Below, piece after piece: positions 9,138 to 18,900 of a stretch of 64,000 nt of DNA; position 1 is the stretch's first letter; the number at the start of each line of letters is the position of its first letter. The notes under the pieces were generated by a model. It saw only the letters and a program-made list of their open reading frames with translations. It was not told the DNA's origin and searched no databases. Source of the DNA: Candidatus Sacchlamyda saccharinae (GTDB taxonomy: Bacteria; Chlamydiota; Chlamydiia; Chlamydiales; Rhabdochlamydiaceae). The DNA is taken from positions 992,001-1,056,000 of the forward strand of contig JAUHQI010000004.1 in assembly GCA_030408505.1 (NCBI GenBank), in the 5' to 3' direction. Both the position numbers and the translations under genes were made by a program.

Positions 9138-9166
9138 TTTACAAGTCATGAAATCTGCAGTATAAT
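9138..9166 (+). promoter_or_regulatory. sigma-70/66-type promoter of the rsmB-like gene
   Basis: TTTACA (9138-9143), 17-base spacer, TATAAT (9161-9166). Transcription would start near 9173, only about 7 bases before the ATG at 9180, so the transcript is nearly leaderless. This rules out the upstream in-frame ATG at 9165, which lies inside the -10 box. The opposite strand of the same bases reads ATTATACTG, a possible -10 for the divergent DoxX-family gene. Confidence 0.7.
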
Positions 9167-9179
9167 GACCCGGCCATTT

Positions 9180-10316
9180 ATGAAGAAAAGTTTTCGAGAA
9201 TACCACCTACATAAAATTCTAGATTCTTACGATTTTGCAGGAGCTCCCCTAGATCTACACCTTGGGAATTATTTCCGTAGTAACAAGGCTCTTGGCTCTA
9301 AAGACCGAAAATTTATTGCTGAAAAAATTTATCTACTCATCCGCTGGATGGGCCTTGTTGATCACCACTGCAGAGATTCCCATGATTGGGAAGAAAGACT
9401 CCGCGTCCTTGACGCATTGAGCATCAAAAAAAAATTAAAAGATGCCACAATCGATCCCCACATCCGTGTAAGCTTTCCCAAACACCTCTATGGTCTATTT
9501 TGCAAGCACTACGGGGAGGAAAAAGCAAGTAACTTATGCCTGGCAAGTAATACTCCCGCCCCGACGACTGTTCGAGCTAACGTTCTAAAAACTACCAGAC
9601 AAGCCCTCTATGAAAAATGGCGCGAAAAATATCAGATCCTCCTTACACAAGAATCGGTATTTGGCGTCCGTTTCGAGAAAAAAATCTCTTTTGGAGCTCT
9701 CGAAGAATTTAAAAATGGCCATTTTGAAATCCAAGATGAAGCGAGCCAGCTTGTCGCAAACCTCTTAGATGCAAAGCCTGGTGATCAAATTTTAGATTAC
9801 TGCGCAGGCTCTGGAGGAAAAACACTCGCCTTTGCTCACAAACTCCAGGGCAAAGGACAGCTCTATCTGCATGACATCCGAGAGCGAGCCCTCCAAGAAG
9901 CAAAGAAAAGATTGAAGCGTGCAGGCATTGAAAACGGCCAAATTCTTATGCCGGGCGCTGCTCACAAAAAAAATCTTTTTGGAAAAATGGATTGGGTATT
10001 TGTCGATGTCCCCTGTAGCGGAACAGGCACACTCCGGCGCAATCCCGATTTGAAGTGGAAATTCTCTCCTGAAATGCTTAGCCGCCTCGTTCTTCAACAA
10101 CGAGAGATTGTAAAAGAAGCTCTTGCCTACCTTAGCCCTAAAGGAAAACTTGTCTACGCCACCTGCAGCGTTCTTCCTGAAGAGAACGACGAGCAGATCA
10201 TCTATTTTCAGCAAGAATATGGGCTCGATCCCATTTCAAAGCCCTTCCGCTCCTTTCCAATCGAAGGGGGAATGGATGGATTTTTTGGCGCAGTTCTGAA
10301 GAAATTGGAAATTTAA
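9180..10316 (+). CDS. RsmB/NOP2-family rRNA (cytosine-C5) methyltransferase
   Basis: 378 residues from the ATG at 9180. SAM-dependent m5C methyltransferase of rRNA. The N-terminal about 130 residues are a NusB/PUA-like region. The Rossmann part has motif I LDYCAGSGGKTLAFA (about 203-217), motif IV DVPCSGTGTLRRNPDLKW and motif VI LVYATCSVLPEEND, giving the two family cysteines. RsmB (C967 of 16S rRNA) is the best guess, but RsmF or a paralogue cannot be excluded. It starts a plus-strand group with the SurA-like gene and rsmA, which fits rRNA modification plus an export factor. Confidence 0.88.
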   Translation: MKKSFREYHLHKILDSYDFAGAPLDLHLGNYFRSNKALGSKDRKFIAEKIYLLIRWMGLVDHHCRDSHDWEERLRVLDALSIKKKLKDATIDPHIRVSFPKHLYGLFCKHYGEEKASNLCLASNTPAPTTVRANVLKTTRQALYEKWREKYQILLTQESVFGVRFEKKISFGALEEFKNGHFEIQDEASQLVANLLDAKPGDQILDYCAGSGGKTLAFAHKLQGKGQLYLHDIRERALQEAKKRLKRAGIENGQILMPGAAHKKNLFGKMDWVFVDVPCSGTGTLRRNPDLKWKFSPEMLSRLVLQQREIVKEALAYLSPKGKLVYATCSVLPEENDEQIIYFQQEYGLDPISKPFRSFPIEGGMDGFFGAVLKKLEI

Positions 10317-10341
10317 ACGATAACACGCTATGATGGTGCCC

Positions 10342-11361
10342 ATGAAATTCTTTGTTTTTTTGCTCCTACCTATTTTGGCTTTTGCCGCCCCTCAAGAACC
10401 TGAAATCCTCGTAAATAATCGGATCCTTGCTTCGGTAAATGGGAAAAACATCTCCGTTTTCGACGTGATGAAAAAAATGGAAGTGTTCTTATACCAAGCC
10501 TATCCAGAAGAAGCGCAGTCAGCAGAAAAACGCTACCAATTTTTCAATCAAAGTTGGCGACATGCCCTCAATGAACTTGTCAAAAATGAACTCATCCTCG
10601 CGGATGCCGAAAAGCTGCAGCTCAACATCCCCGATGCCAAAATTCGAGAACTCATCCACGAGCGCTTTGGCCCCAACGTGATGGAAAGCTTAGATTCTCT
10701 TGGCCTCACCCTTGATGAAGCCTGGCAAATGATTTACACCGAAATTGCCGTTCAGCAAGTGAGCTACTTCCGCGTTTACAAAAAATCGCAAGACAAAATT
10801 GGCCCGCAAGACATCAAAGCTGCCTATGTCAACTACCTCACCACCAACCCTCCCAAAGAAGAGTGGAAATACCAAGTTCTTTCCATTCGAGCAAAAACAG
10901 AGCAGCTAGGTAGCGTTTATGCACAAAAAGCCCACGCTCTTATCCGTAATGAACCCCTCCCTTTTGAAACACTAGCCAAACAGCTCACCGAAAGTGAAGA
11001 GTTCGATCCAAATATTACCATTAATGTCTCTGACGATTTCAACGTCGAAGACAAAGACCTCTCCACTGCACATAAATCTGTCCTTTGCAGTCTTGCTACG
11101 GGAGCCTATAGCGACCCTGTCCCTCAAGTCAGCCGCCAAGACAACAGCACCGTCCACCGTATTTTTTATCTCAAAGATCATAAAAAATCGGCTCCTCCCT
11201 CATTCGATTCAATGACTGAAAAGCTTCTCGATGACCTCGTTCAGAAAGAGATCGATAAAGAGCTGCCCCCTTATCTTGCAAAACTCCGCAAGCAGTTCAA
11301 TTACAACGAACAAACAGTGAACTCCCTCCCCGCAGATTTCCAACCTTTCTCACTTCGCTGA
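10342..11361 (+). CDS. SurA-like periplasmic chaperone
   Basis: 339 residues from the ATG chosen because it gives a clean signal peptide (MKFFVFLLLPILAFAAPQ); ATGs at 10330 and 10333 are in frame. The mature N-terminus reads ILASVNGKNISVFDVMKKMEVF, the usual opening of SurA/PpiC-type chaperones, followed by an all-helical substrate-binding region with LNELVKNELILADAEKLQL. A parvulin domain is not obvious, so isomerase activity is doubtful. It probably escorts outer-membrane proteins. The stop overlaps the rsmA start by one base (TGATG). Confidence 0.75.
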   Translation: MKFFVFLLLPILAFAAPQEPEILVNNRILASVNGKNISVFDVMKKMEVFLYQAYPEEAQSAEKRYQFFNQSWRHALNELVKNELILADAEKLQLNIPDAKIRELIHERFGPNVMESLDSLGLTLDEAWQMIYTEIAVQQVSYFRVYKKSQDKIGPQDIKAAYVNYLTTNPPKEEWKYQVLSIRAKTEQLGSVYAQKAHALIRNEPLPFETLAKQLTESEEFDPNITINVSDDFNVEDKDLSTAHKSVLCSLATGAYSDPVPQVSRQDNSTVHRIFYLKDHKKSAPPSFDSMTEKLLDDLVQKEIDKELPPYLAKLRKQFNYNEQTVNSLPADFQPFSLR

Positions 11362-12173
11362 TGGGACTTTATAAACCTTCGGAACTGCATAAGCTAGGTG
11401 TCCGAGCAAAAAAGCGCTATTCCCAAAATTTTCTCATAGATCAAAACATCCTCGAAAAAATCTGCAAGAGTGCTGATGTCAAAGAGGGCGACCATATCCT
11501 CGAAATCGGCCCCGGCCCCGGCGCCCTCACCGAAAAATTGCTAGAAAAAGGGGCCATTGTCCATGCCATTGAAAAAGACCCTGAACTTGCAGAAAAACTC
11601 CAGGGTCTTAAGAGCGACCGCCTCCAAATCACCGAAGGGGACGCTCTAACCTGTCCCTTAAACCTAAAGCACCCCACCAAAGTCGTCGCCAACCTCCCCT
11701 ACAACATCACAACACCCCTCATCGAGCGGTTTGTGCACCTACACCCCCCCGTTACTTCTCTAACCGTGATGGTCCAAAAAGAGGTCGGCGAGCGGATGAC
11801 TGCCAAAATTAACACCCCTCAGTACAGCAGCTTCACCCTTTTTCTTTCGGCCTACTCATCGCCCAAGTACTGCTTCACCGTCAAACCAAATAGCTTCTAC
11901 CCTGCCCCATCAGTCCACTCTTGTGTCATCCACATGCCCCTCCATCCATTCCCCTATTCATTTTCCGAAGAAGGTTTTTTTCTCATGACGCGAACAGCCT
12001 TTAACCAGAGGCGAAAAATGCTCCGAAGCACCTTAAAAAAAATCTATGATCCTGAAATTCTAGAAATGGGGCTTGCCGCCGTAAACATTGCACCGACCGT
12101 CCGTCCCCAGGAACTATCGCTTGAAGACTTTGCAAAGCTTTATGCTGCATGCGAGAAGAGCAAACCCCAATAG
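11361..12173 (+). CDS. rsmA: 16S rRNA (adenine(1518)-N6/adenine(1519)-N6)-dimethyltransferase
   Basis: 270 residues. KsgA dimethylates two adjacent adenines in helix 45 of 16S rRNA during 30S maturation. Visible are KKRYSQNFLIDQNILEKI near the start, motif I LEIGPGPGALTEKLLEKG (about 45-62) and the catalytic NLPYNITTPLI (about 111-121), then FNQRRKMLRSTLK in the C-terminal domain. It is coupled to the SurA-like gene by a one-base overlap. Its last 60 bases overlap the convergent dacF 3' end. Confidence 0.97.
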   Translation: MGLYKPSELHKLGVRAKKRYSQNFLIDQNILEKICKSADVKEGDHILEIGPGPGALTEKLLEKGAIVHAIEKDPELAEKLQGLKSDRLQITEGDALTCPLNLKHPTKVVANLPYNITTPLIERFVHLHPPVTSLTVMVQKEVGERMTAKINTPQYSSFTLFLSAYSSPKYCFTVKPNSFYPAPSVHSCVIHMPLHPFPYSFSEEGFFLMTRTAFNQRRKMLRSTLKKIYDPEILEMGLAAVNIAPTVRPQELSLEDFAKLYAACEKSKPQ

Positions 12174-13301
12174 CCACCACACCCATTTGCCCCCGCCCCC
12201 TTCCTTCCAGCTTTTTTCTGCAATAAGAGCGCTGCTCGCAATTTCTACACCCGCAGCGTTGACGACGACTAGTTTACCTACTTCGGCCCCCTTTTCCTCC
12301 CAAATAAGCCTTGCACTGAGCTCTGTTTCCTCAGAAGGGAAATAGGACACCTGTACATCACTTTTTAGTTTTGCTTTCTTCACCCCATCCTTCACAAAAC
12401 CCTTTTGCCCTTTGGCAAAAAGATATCGCTTTTGCTCTTCTTCCCGAAAAGCAGCTTCAAACAAGTGGATCGCATCCTCAAAACGGTCAGCGCTCTTCTC
12501 ACCCCCCAGAAGGACAGCGATCAGCCTACGCCCTTCTTTCTCCATAGCAACGACCAGATTATAGCCCGCGCTAGCGACATACCCCGTTTTCCCCCCGATG
12601 AAGTAGGGATACTTCTCCCTCCCCTCTTTCAAAAAGCGATTGGTGTTCTCCCAATTCGTTCCATCCTCTAACTCATAGATAGGAGAGAGGATGATCTCAC
12701 AGAATTTCGGATTATCAAATGCCAGCCCCGCGATGCGCGCCATATCATAAGCCGTTGTCATCTGTGCTGGATGGTGAAGACCGTGGGGGTTTTGGAAGCG
12801 GGTCTGAGTGACCCCTTTAGATTGAACGTAGCGATTCATTTGCTCCATGAAGCCCTCAATGGTTCCTCCAAGACCTTCGGCTAGTACGTTAGATGCATCA
12901 TTGCCCGAAGCGAGGAGAGCCCCATGCAAAAGAGCTTCAACCGAATACTCCTTCCCTTCTTCAATTCCTATGGTGACCCCATCATGCTCTATGACATAGG
13001 GAGGAAAGCTCAAAAAATCTGCCTGCTTTTCCTCGGCGTTTACCACCTTTAGAGCCTCCTTTGAAGCCCTAAGGCGTTGCTTTAAATCGACCCCCTCTTG
13101 GTCAAGAACATAAAGGGCGGTTGCAATTTTCATGATGCTGGCTGGATAGTGAGCTTCTTTTGCCCGCTTTTCAAATAAAATCGTCTGATTTGCGGGGTTG
13201 TACAAAATTGCTGACTTGGACTTGACCTGCACGTTAAGCGGCTGAGCGCTAAGCACTGAGCTCACAAACAGAAACAAACCAAACAGAAATCGATGCATCA
13301 T
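12114..13301 (-). CDS. dacF: D-alanyl-D-alanine carboxypeptidase (PBP5/DacF type)
   Basis: 395 residues. It trims peptidoglycan pentapeptides in the periplasm. The signal peptide ends near VSSVLSAQ. Active-site motifs are S-I-M-K at 55-58 (PASIMKIAT), S-G-N in LLASGNDASNVLAEG and K-T-G in IGGKTGYVASAGYN. The C-terminal anchor is hydrophobic then basic (WVWWLLGFALLACSIKLCKVFKR, shown by its key parts). Its last 20 codons are antisense to the rsmA end. A strong promoter (TTGAAA, 17 bases, TATACT) lies about 55 bases upstream. It fits the minimal septal peptidoglycan of chlamydiae. Confidence 0.94.
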   Translation of the reverse strand: MMHRFLFGLFLFVSSVLSAQPLNVQVKSKSAILYNPANQTILFEKRAKEAHYPASIMKIATALYVLDQEGVDLKQRLRASKEALKVVNAEEKQADFLSFPPYVIEHDGVTIGIEEGKEYSVEALLHGALLASGNDASNVLAEGLGGTIEGFMEQMNRYVQSKGVTQTRFQNPHGLHHPAQMTTAYDMARIAGLAFDNPKFCEIILSPIYELEDGTNWENTNRFLKEGREKYPYFIGGKTGYVASAGYNLVVAMEKEGRRLIAVLLGGEKSADRFEDAIHLFEAAFREEEQKRYLFAKGQKGFVKDGVKKAKLKSDVQVSYFPSEETELSARLIWEEKGAEVGKLVVVNAAGVEIASSALIAEKSWKEGGGGKWVWWLLGFALLACSIKLCKVFKR

Positions 13302-13357
13302 AGACTTTAAAAAAAAGACCGGGTGTGTTCAATATGAGGGAACCCGGGGTACCAACC

Positions 13358-13386
13358 AGTATACCTATGAAGGGAGGATTTTTCAA
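13358..13386 (-). promoter_or_regulatory. promoter of dacF
   Basis: On the minus strand TTGAAA (13386-13381), a 17-base spacer and TATACT (13363-13358), close to consensus. The predicted start is near 13351, leaving about 50 bases of leader before the dacF ATG. It overlaps the leader and ribosome site of the plus-strand gene at 13389, so the two could interfere. Confidence 0.65.
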
Positions 13387-13388
13387 CA

Positions 13389-13817
13389 GTGACGCCAAAC
13401 GAAATGGAAGACGCCTACGCAGAATTCACCACGAATTTCAAAAAGTGGGCCCCTGACGGTATTATTGAAATCAACCTAGAAACCCTCTGTGAGATGGGCC
13501 TACTTAACAAAGACGATTTCGATGAAGAAGAGCCTGATGATGTGACCCAGTACTTCCATGTGACCGAAACCCCTGACAAAATCACCCTCCACAACGAGAA
13601 ATTTGCCATTTGGATCGTCCCAGAAATGGTCAATGATATCCCGACCACCCACACCTACATCTCTCAGCTCAATAAGAAAAAACCCCACTTAGAGCTTGTC
13701 TACGCCACCGCTGGCGTCTACAACACCCCAAAATTCATCCTAAAAGTGCTCCAGCACTTCCTCATCGATGTCATTGACACTGAGGCTATCATCTCTTCTA
13801 TTGGTAAGAAAGAATAA
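13389..13817 (+). CDS. conserved chlamydial hypothetical protein, secretion-chaperone-like size
   Basis: 142 residues, acidic. It starts at a GTG (MTPNEMEDAYAEF) preceded by GGAGG 9-10 bases upstream; the next in-frame start is ATG at 13404. The pattern of helix, sheet (FHVTETPDKITLHNEKFAIWIVPEMV) and helix, with low charge balance, resembles a small acidic chaperone or adaptor, but no motif proves this. Position between dacF and rsbW matches, as I recall, an uncharacterised gene in C. trachomatis (CT550). The stop codon lies 2 bases before a palindromic element. Confidence 0.7.
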   Translation: MTPNEMEDAYAEFTTNFKKWAPDGIIEINLETLCEMGLLNKDDFDEEEPDDVTQYFHVTETPDKITLHNEKFAIWIVPEMVNDIPTTHTYISQLNKKKPHLELVYATAGVYNTPKFILKVLQHFLIDVIDTEAIISSIGKKE

Positions 13818-13818
13818 G

Positions 13819-13979
13819 GGAGATGCTGATTAATTCGACTGTTCCACCTCCGTCGTCTTTCGAGTGAAAGTCGACTTTTCGTAACCCGCTGACTATCAAT
13901 AGTCAGCTTGTCACTCCAGCATCGATTTTTTCCTCGAAATTCTTCCGGATCTGAAAATTCCGAATTAATCAGCATCTCC
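13819..13979. repeat. 161-bp palindromic element, family 1 copy A
   Basis: A perfect 19-bp terminal inverted repeat (GGAGATGCTGATTAATTCG at 13819-13837 and its complement at 13961-13979) encloses about 120 bp without a supported ORF. An internal perfect hairpin, GCTGACTATCAATAGTCAGC, is at 13888-13907. A second copy in the opposite orientation is at 24919-25082. The element fills the space between two convergent genes and begins 2 bases after a stop codon. Likely a miniature transposable element or an intergenic palindromic unit that may also act as a bidirectional terminator. Confidence 0.85.
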
Positions 13980-13988
13980 TAAGAATCT

Positions 13989-14387
13989 CTAGAGTTTTTT
14001 CACAACTGTGAGAACATTTAAATCGTCATCTCTGCGATAGAGAAGAGCGTCTGCGCATTTGCGCATTAAAATGAGACCTTTGCCACCAGGAACTTGCTCC
14101 TCTAACGGAAGGTCGGCATTATCCGCCTGAATATGGGTTAAGGGATTGAAAGCCGGCCCGGGGTCGATTAGCTCAAACTCGATCTGCTGCCCCTCATTTT
14201 GGCGAACGCCTAAAGAGAGCTCTTCTACTTTTCCATGGTGAATCACATTGACAATTGCTTCTTCCAAGGCTAGTTCAAGTCGCATTTTCTCCGGCTTGGC
14301 AAGAGCGGTTTGATCTAGATGGGAGCGTACCCAAGTGAGAATTGCAGGAAGCTGAGAAATCGTTGCAGGGAAGCTCTTACTCGACAT
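13989..14387 (-). CDS. rsbW: RsbW-like anti-sigma/serine kinase
   Basis: 132 residues from the ATG at 14387 (MSSKSFPATISQLPAILTW). GHKL ATPase fold with the N box LALEEAIVNVIHHGK (about 54-68) and the G2 region PGGKGLILMRKCAD near the C-terminus. In Firmicutes RsbW binds a sigma factor and phosphorylates its antagonist. In Chlamydia the RsbW orthologue is part of a partner-switching network affecting sigma factors or metabolism. No RsbV-like or sigma gene is in the window. The start overlaps the LptE-like stop by 11 bases. Confidence 0.87.
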   Translation of the reverse strand: MSSKSFPATISQLPAILTWVRSHLDQTALAKPEKMRLELALEEAIVNVIHHGKVEELSLGVRQNEGQQIEFELIDPGPAFNPLTHIQADNADLPLEEQVPGGKGLILMRKCADALLYRRDDDLNVLTVVKKL

Positions 14388-14970
14388 CCCAGCCTCCGGA
14401 GGCGATGAGGCCGTCGACAATTTTTTGAGCGAGGCGGTCATAGATGGGGTAGATGGCGTTTTCGCCAGCAGAGCCGACGTTGTCGAGTTGGCCGAGGGAG
14501 AATTGGATCGAGGTGGCCAGGCGGCCCGTTGCAGGATTGATGAAAGAGAGATCTTGCAGGGAGTTGGGATCATCGTAGTCGTAGTCGGCCCCGGCTTTGA
14601 TAATTTGAGGCCCTATGATGCATTTTCCTGTTTGGGAGTCTTCCACGGATATTTCAACAGATATGGTCTTGCGGTTTTCAATCCCCATGACGTTGTCGCG
14701 CAGTTTACCACTTTCGGGGTCGCGGTCATATCGATAGCCGATCCGATCATTTGTAGCGTCAATGATTTTTGCTTTTAAAGTCCAATCACCTTGTCCGTTG
14801 GTGTAGCGAAAATCGGCACTTTTAGAGAGCTCGGCGACGAGTGTATCGGTAAGCTCACCTTGGAAATCCCCAATGACATAGGGCACTGAGACGGAGATGG
14901 GATCGCCTCCGTCGAAGCGGTAACCGCACGCGGAAAGGGCGAATAGGCAAATGAATAGGATACGGTTCAT
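14377..14970 (-). CDS. outer-membrane lipoprotein, LptE-like
   Basis: 197 residues. Lipoprotein signal MNRILFICLFALSACGYRF with lipobox L-S-A-C, cleavage before Cys15. The CGYRF start directly after the lipobox is typical of LptE, the lipoprotein plug of the LptD translocon that inserts LPS. Further strands such as VSVPYVIGDFQGELTDTLVAEL fit the LptE alpha/beta fold. The start overlaps the BamD-like stop by 4 bases. LptE is an inference from lipobox context, length and the lipid A genes nearby; a generic lipoprotein remains possible. Confidence 0.7.
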   Translation of the reverse strand: MNRILFICLFALSACGYRFDGGDPISVSVPYVIGDFQGELTDTLVAELSKSADFRYTNGQGDWTLKAKIIDATNDRIGYRYDRDPESGKLRDNVMGIENRKTISVEISVEDSQTGKCIIGPQIIKAGADYDYDDPNSLQDLSFINPATGRLATSIQFSLGQLDNVGSAGENAIYPIYDRLAQKIVDGLIASGGWDVE

Positions 14971-15923
14971 CTTGACTTGACGTAGGCTAGCTTGACCTCA
15001 ACAATCTCAAGCCTGTCTCTACATTTTTTAGCGACGAAGGAGTCAGGATAGCTATTTAGGATTTTGGCATAGTAGATTTTCGCAGCACCCCATTTCTTTG
15101 TCCGCTCGTAAAACCTAGCTGTCTCATAGAGGGCGCTGGCGTAGTGGTCTTGCATCTTAACGTAGTTGTCTTGTGCTAAGCCAATCTTCTCTTCGCCTGG
15201 GAAGCTTTCTTGAAATTTGCGCAAATTAAGAGCAGTCAGGTCTAAGAGGTCGGGATCGGGGAATTCATTCTGGCTTTGCTGCAAATAGATTTCCCCAATG
15301 CCTATGTAGCTTTCAACAGCTAGGGGGTGTTTAGGAAAGCGTCTAATAAGGGTTTGGTACGATTCAATAGAAGCGCGGTAATCTTCGTTGGCAGCCTGTA
15401 CACCAGCCTTGCCATAATGCGAACGGGCTGCAAGCTCATGGTGAGGGAGCGCTGAAATAACCTCGTCGTAGACAGTGATGGCCTCGGAACCTGCTGGCAT
15501 CCATTTAGGCAGAGATTTAAAGCCCATAATGTGTTTGCGTGCGCCATGTCGAAATTTTTCGGCAATTTCAAATTTGTATTGGATTGCTTCTTCAAAATAG
15601 GTAGGAGTAGCCTGCCGAGTTAAGTAGTCTGTCAACTGGATGTTGGCCATTTCATAATCGTCTTGGTTGAAATAAGCAACACCTAGGAAATAGGTCGCAT
15701 CTCTTGAAAATGAGGTGTTGGGGAAATTTCTGATGAGTATGGTAGCTTCTTGTTCAAGTCGTTTCCACTCCCCTCTTTCAAGGTATTCCATGAGATTGCT
15801 GTAGTGTTCCTGTACAGATTGTGTGGCTACGTAGTCCCGTTCCACAAGCTTCCCATCTTTAAGAGTAAAGTCGGCAAATCCACAAAAGGCAGGGAGTAAA
15901 AATAATAAGAGGGTTTTCTTCAT
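14967..15923 (-). CDS. BamD-like tetratricopeptide outer-membrane assembly protein
   Basis: 318 residues. Signal sequence MKKTLLLFLLPAFCGFA, with a Cys at 14 but no canonical lipobox (P-A-F-C), so it may be a secreted periplasmic protein rather than a lipoprotein. Several tetratricopeptide-like helical hairpins follow (EATILIRNFPNTSFSRDATYFLG; YQTLIRRFPKHPLAVESYIGIG; YAKILNSYPDSFVAKKC), the arrangement seen in BamD/YfiO and CpoB. Coupled to the LptE-like gene, it suggests an outer-membrane assembly unit. BamD identity is inferred, not shown. Confidence 0.72.
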   Translation of the reverse strand: MKKTLLLFLLPAFCGFADFTLKDGKLVERDYVATQSVQEHYSNLMEYLERGEWKRLEQEATILIRNFPNTSFSRDATYFLGVAYFNQDDYEMANIQLTDYLTRQATPTYFEEAIQYKFEIAEKFRHGARKHIMGFKSLPKWMPAGSEAITVYDEVISALPHHELAARSHYGKAGVQAANEDYRASIESYQTLIRRFPKHPLAVESYIGIGEIYLQQSQNEFPDPDLLDLTALNLRKFQESFPGEEKIGLAQDNYVKMQDHYASALYETARFYERTKKWGAAKIYYAKILNSYPDSFVAKKCRDRLEIVEVKLAYVKSR

Positions 15924-15935
15924 AATGTATGGATT

Positions 15936-18900
15936 TTAGCGCGGCTCGGCCAATATGTCAATCACTGCGGGCATGGAATCTAGCTGATTTTTTAGCTCGC
16001 TTGTAAGCTCCACACCCCAGCTGGGATCAATAGAAATTTTTGCTACCTGTTTTTCCCCTGAAAGAAACTGTAATTCGATCCCCGATTTGCCACTAAAGCT
16101 TCGGAATATTTTTTTCATCTCAAGGACTTGAGAAAGAGGCATTTTATCTGCATCGAGCTTTAAAACTAAGGTCCGCATAATCTTTTCCTTGGGCTCTTCC
16201 TTGGATTTTTGTTTTGTTGAGCCGGCCTGTTTTTTGGGTCTGTTTTTTCGGATCGCGTGCATCTTTGCCTGCATCCGCGCCTTGTCGTAGGCAAGATCAC
16301 ACTCATTGCACATCGCTTCGTCTACTTTCGACAGATCATCAAGCCACCTACACTGCAGGCGGATGGCTCCGTCTTCATCACGATCTACTTGCAAAACCGC
16401 GTAGAGGAGCTGGTTTTCAGCAAGGAGATGCCCCTTCTCTTCATAAAGCTCGGACCAGATGGGAAGCTCAAAGCGCTGATCATGGTCACCGACAGTAAGT
16501 ATGGCAAATTTACGCCCAGTTTTGCTTGCATGACGGACCGTTACACTTTCGATTACAAAGCCTGCTCTACAAACGGAGCCTTTATCGAGCTGATCAATCT
16601 GCTGCAAACTGACACAAGAAAGACGTTGCATCATATGGGATACTTCATCAAGAGGGTGTCCCGTTAGATAAAAGCCGAGGAGCTCTTTCTCTTTGCGAAG
16701 GATGTCCATTTTAGAAAGCGGAGGGACTGTGGGTGGCTCTGTAAAACGGGTGTCTTCTTCTTCAATAAGTGAGAAGAAGTTGAGTTCTCCACGCGCCTTT
16801 TCTTTTTGGAGTTTTTGCGCTTCTTGGAACATGGGCTCTACGCTGGCAATTAGGCCAGCACGTGGCCACGTGGTAAAATCAAAGGCGCCCGCCTCGATAA
16901 GACACTCTATGACTTTCTTTCCTACTTTGTGCGTGTCGATGCGTTTGGTGAAATCATACAAAGAGGCAAAGGCTCCCCCATTTGCCCTCTCTTGTAAAAT
17001 AGATTCTACAACGCCTTCTCCAACCCCTTTCACAGCCGTCATGGCAAAACGGATTCCACTTGGTGTGGCCACAAAAACTTTGCCCGACTCATTGACATCT
17101 GGGGGCAAAATCGATATCTGCATCGCTTGACACTCACGGATGATCTTGGTCACCTTCGTCAGATCGTCTCGGTCGCTGGTCATCAGCGCTGCCATCCAGT
17201 GCATGGGATAGTTGGCTTTTAAAAAGGCCGTCACATAACTCAAATAGCCGTAGGCCGCTGCGTGAGATTTGTTGAACCCGTATGAGGCAAACTTTTCAAT
17301 TTTTTCAAAAATCGCAATCGCCGTCTGCTCCTCGATTCCATTTTCCACAGCACCTTTACAGAATTTTTCTTTCTGCCGAGCCATCTCTTCGTGATCTTTT
17401 TTCCCCATGGCTTTTCGAAGAACATCACCCGCTCCGAGGCTATAGCCAGCAAGCTTCTGAGCCATCATCATCACCTGCTCCTGGTAGACCATGATCCCAT
17501 ACGTCTCTTCCAAAATATCTTTCATCGTGGGGTGATCAAACTCAATGGGCTCTTTCCCGTGCTTCCTGTTAATGAAGGACGGAATCATCTCCATGGGCCC
17601 TGGTCGATAAAGGGCGCCAACAGCGATGATCTCTTCAAATTTGTCGATGTGCAGATGCTTTGCCAGCTCTTGCATACCACTGGACTCTAGCTGAAAGAGT
17701 CCCAATGTTTTTCCTTGATTGAGCAATTGGAAAGTAGCCGCATTTTCAAGGGGAAGGTTCGTCCAGTTGATCTTCTCCCCCTCACTCTCTTCGATCGTAT
17801 TCACAGCCACTTGAATCGCCGTGAGTGTTTTCAGCCCCAAAAAGTCAATCTTAAGCATGCCAACAGCTTCAACAGGCTTCATAGCATATTGGGTGACCAC
17901 AACACCCTCATCTTTGGCATTGCAAATCGGAATATGTTCAATCAGAGGATCCGCCGATACGATCAACCCGGCTGCGTGGATTCCGGTGTTGCGGACAGAA
18001 CCCTCCAAAGTTTTTGCCAAATCGATCAAGCGCTTGGTTTCTTCATCAGACTCATACTCATTGCGCAAATCCGGATCTAGCTCCAACGCCCGATCGAGGG
18101 TCATGTTGGGATCTTCGGGAATGAGTTTGGCGATTTGGTTGACCTTGGTAAGAGGAACACTCAAAACCCTACCAACATCTTTGACCGCCATTTTCGCTTT
18201 CATTGTGCCAAACGTGATGATCTGCGCAACATTGTCTTTGCCATATTTATCTACAGTGTAGTCGATCACCTCTGAGCGCCTATCCATACAAATGTCGACG
18301 TCAATATCGGGATAAGAAACCCGTTCAGGATTAATGAATCGCTCAAAGAACAGATTGAAACGGAGCGGTTCGATATCGGTAATGCCCGTTAAAAAACAGA
18401 CGATCGACCCTGCACCAGAGCCCCTACCAGGCCCCACAGGAATCCCCTGCCCCTTTGCCCATGCGATGAAGTCATAGACAATGAGAAGATAATCCCCAAG
18501 TCCCTTGGAGATGATGAGATCCAACTCATACTGCAACCGGTCTTGCACCACCTGCTTGGGGTCTTTGCCAGGATATTTTTCGCCGACTTTGGCAAGGGCT
18601 GCCTCATCATATCGCCTTGCAATCCCTTCGTGGCACAGCTTCTTCAAAAATTCAACAGCTGCGGATTCTCGCTCTTTAGGGGTAAACTTTTTCCCCTCTA
18701 AATGCGGGGGGATAAACACGGGGTAAAATTTCGATGTAAAATCCAGTTCAAAAGTGCACTTTTCAGCCACTTTGATCGTCTCAGAAAGTGCTTCTGGACA
18801 ATCGGCAAAGATCTCTTGCATCTCTGCAGGAGATTTGAAGTAGAGCTCATGGGTGAGCTTAATTTTTCTCTTTGGGTTCAATACACGATTTTTCGGATTT

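Noticed and set aside
9165-9179. Earlier ATG for the rsmB-like gene
   Set aside because: It lies within the TATAAT box and would be upstream of the transcript start.
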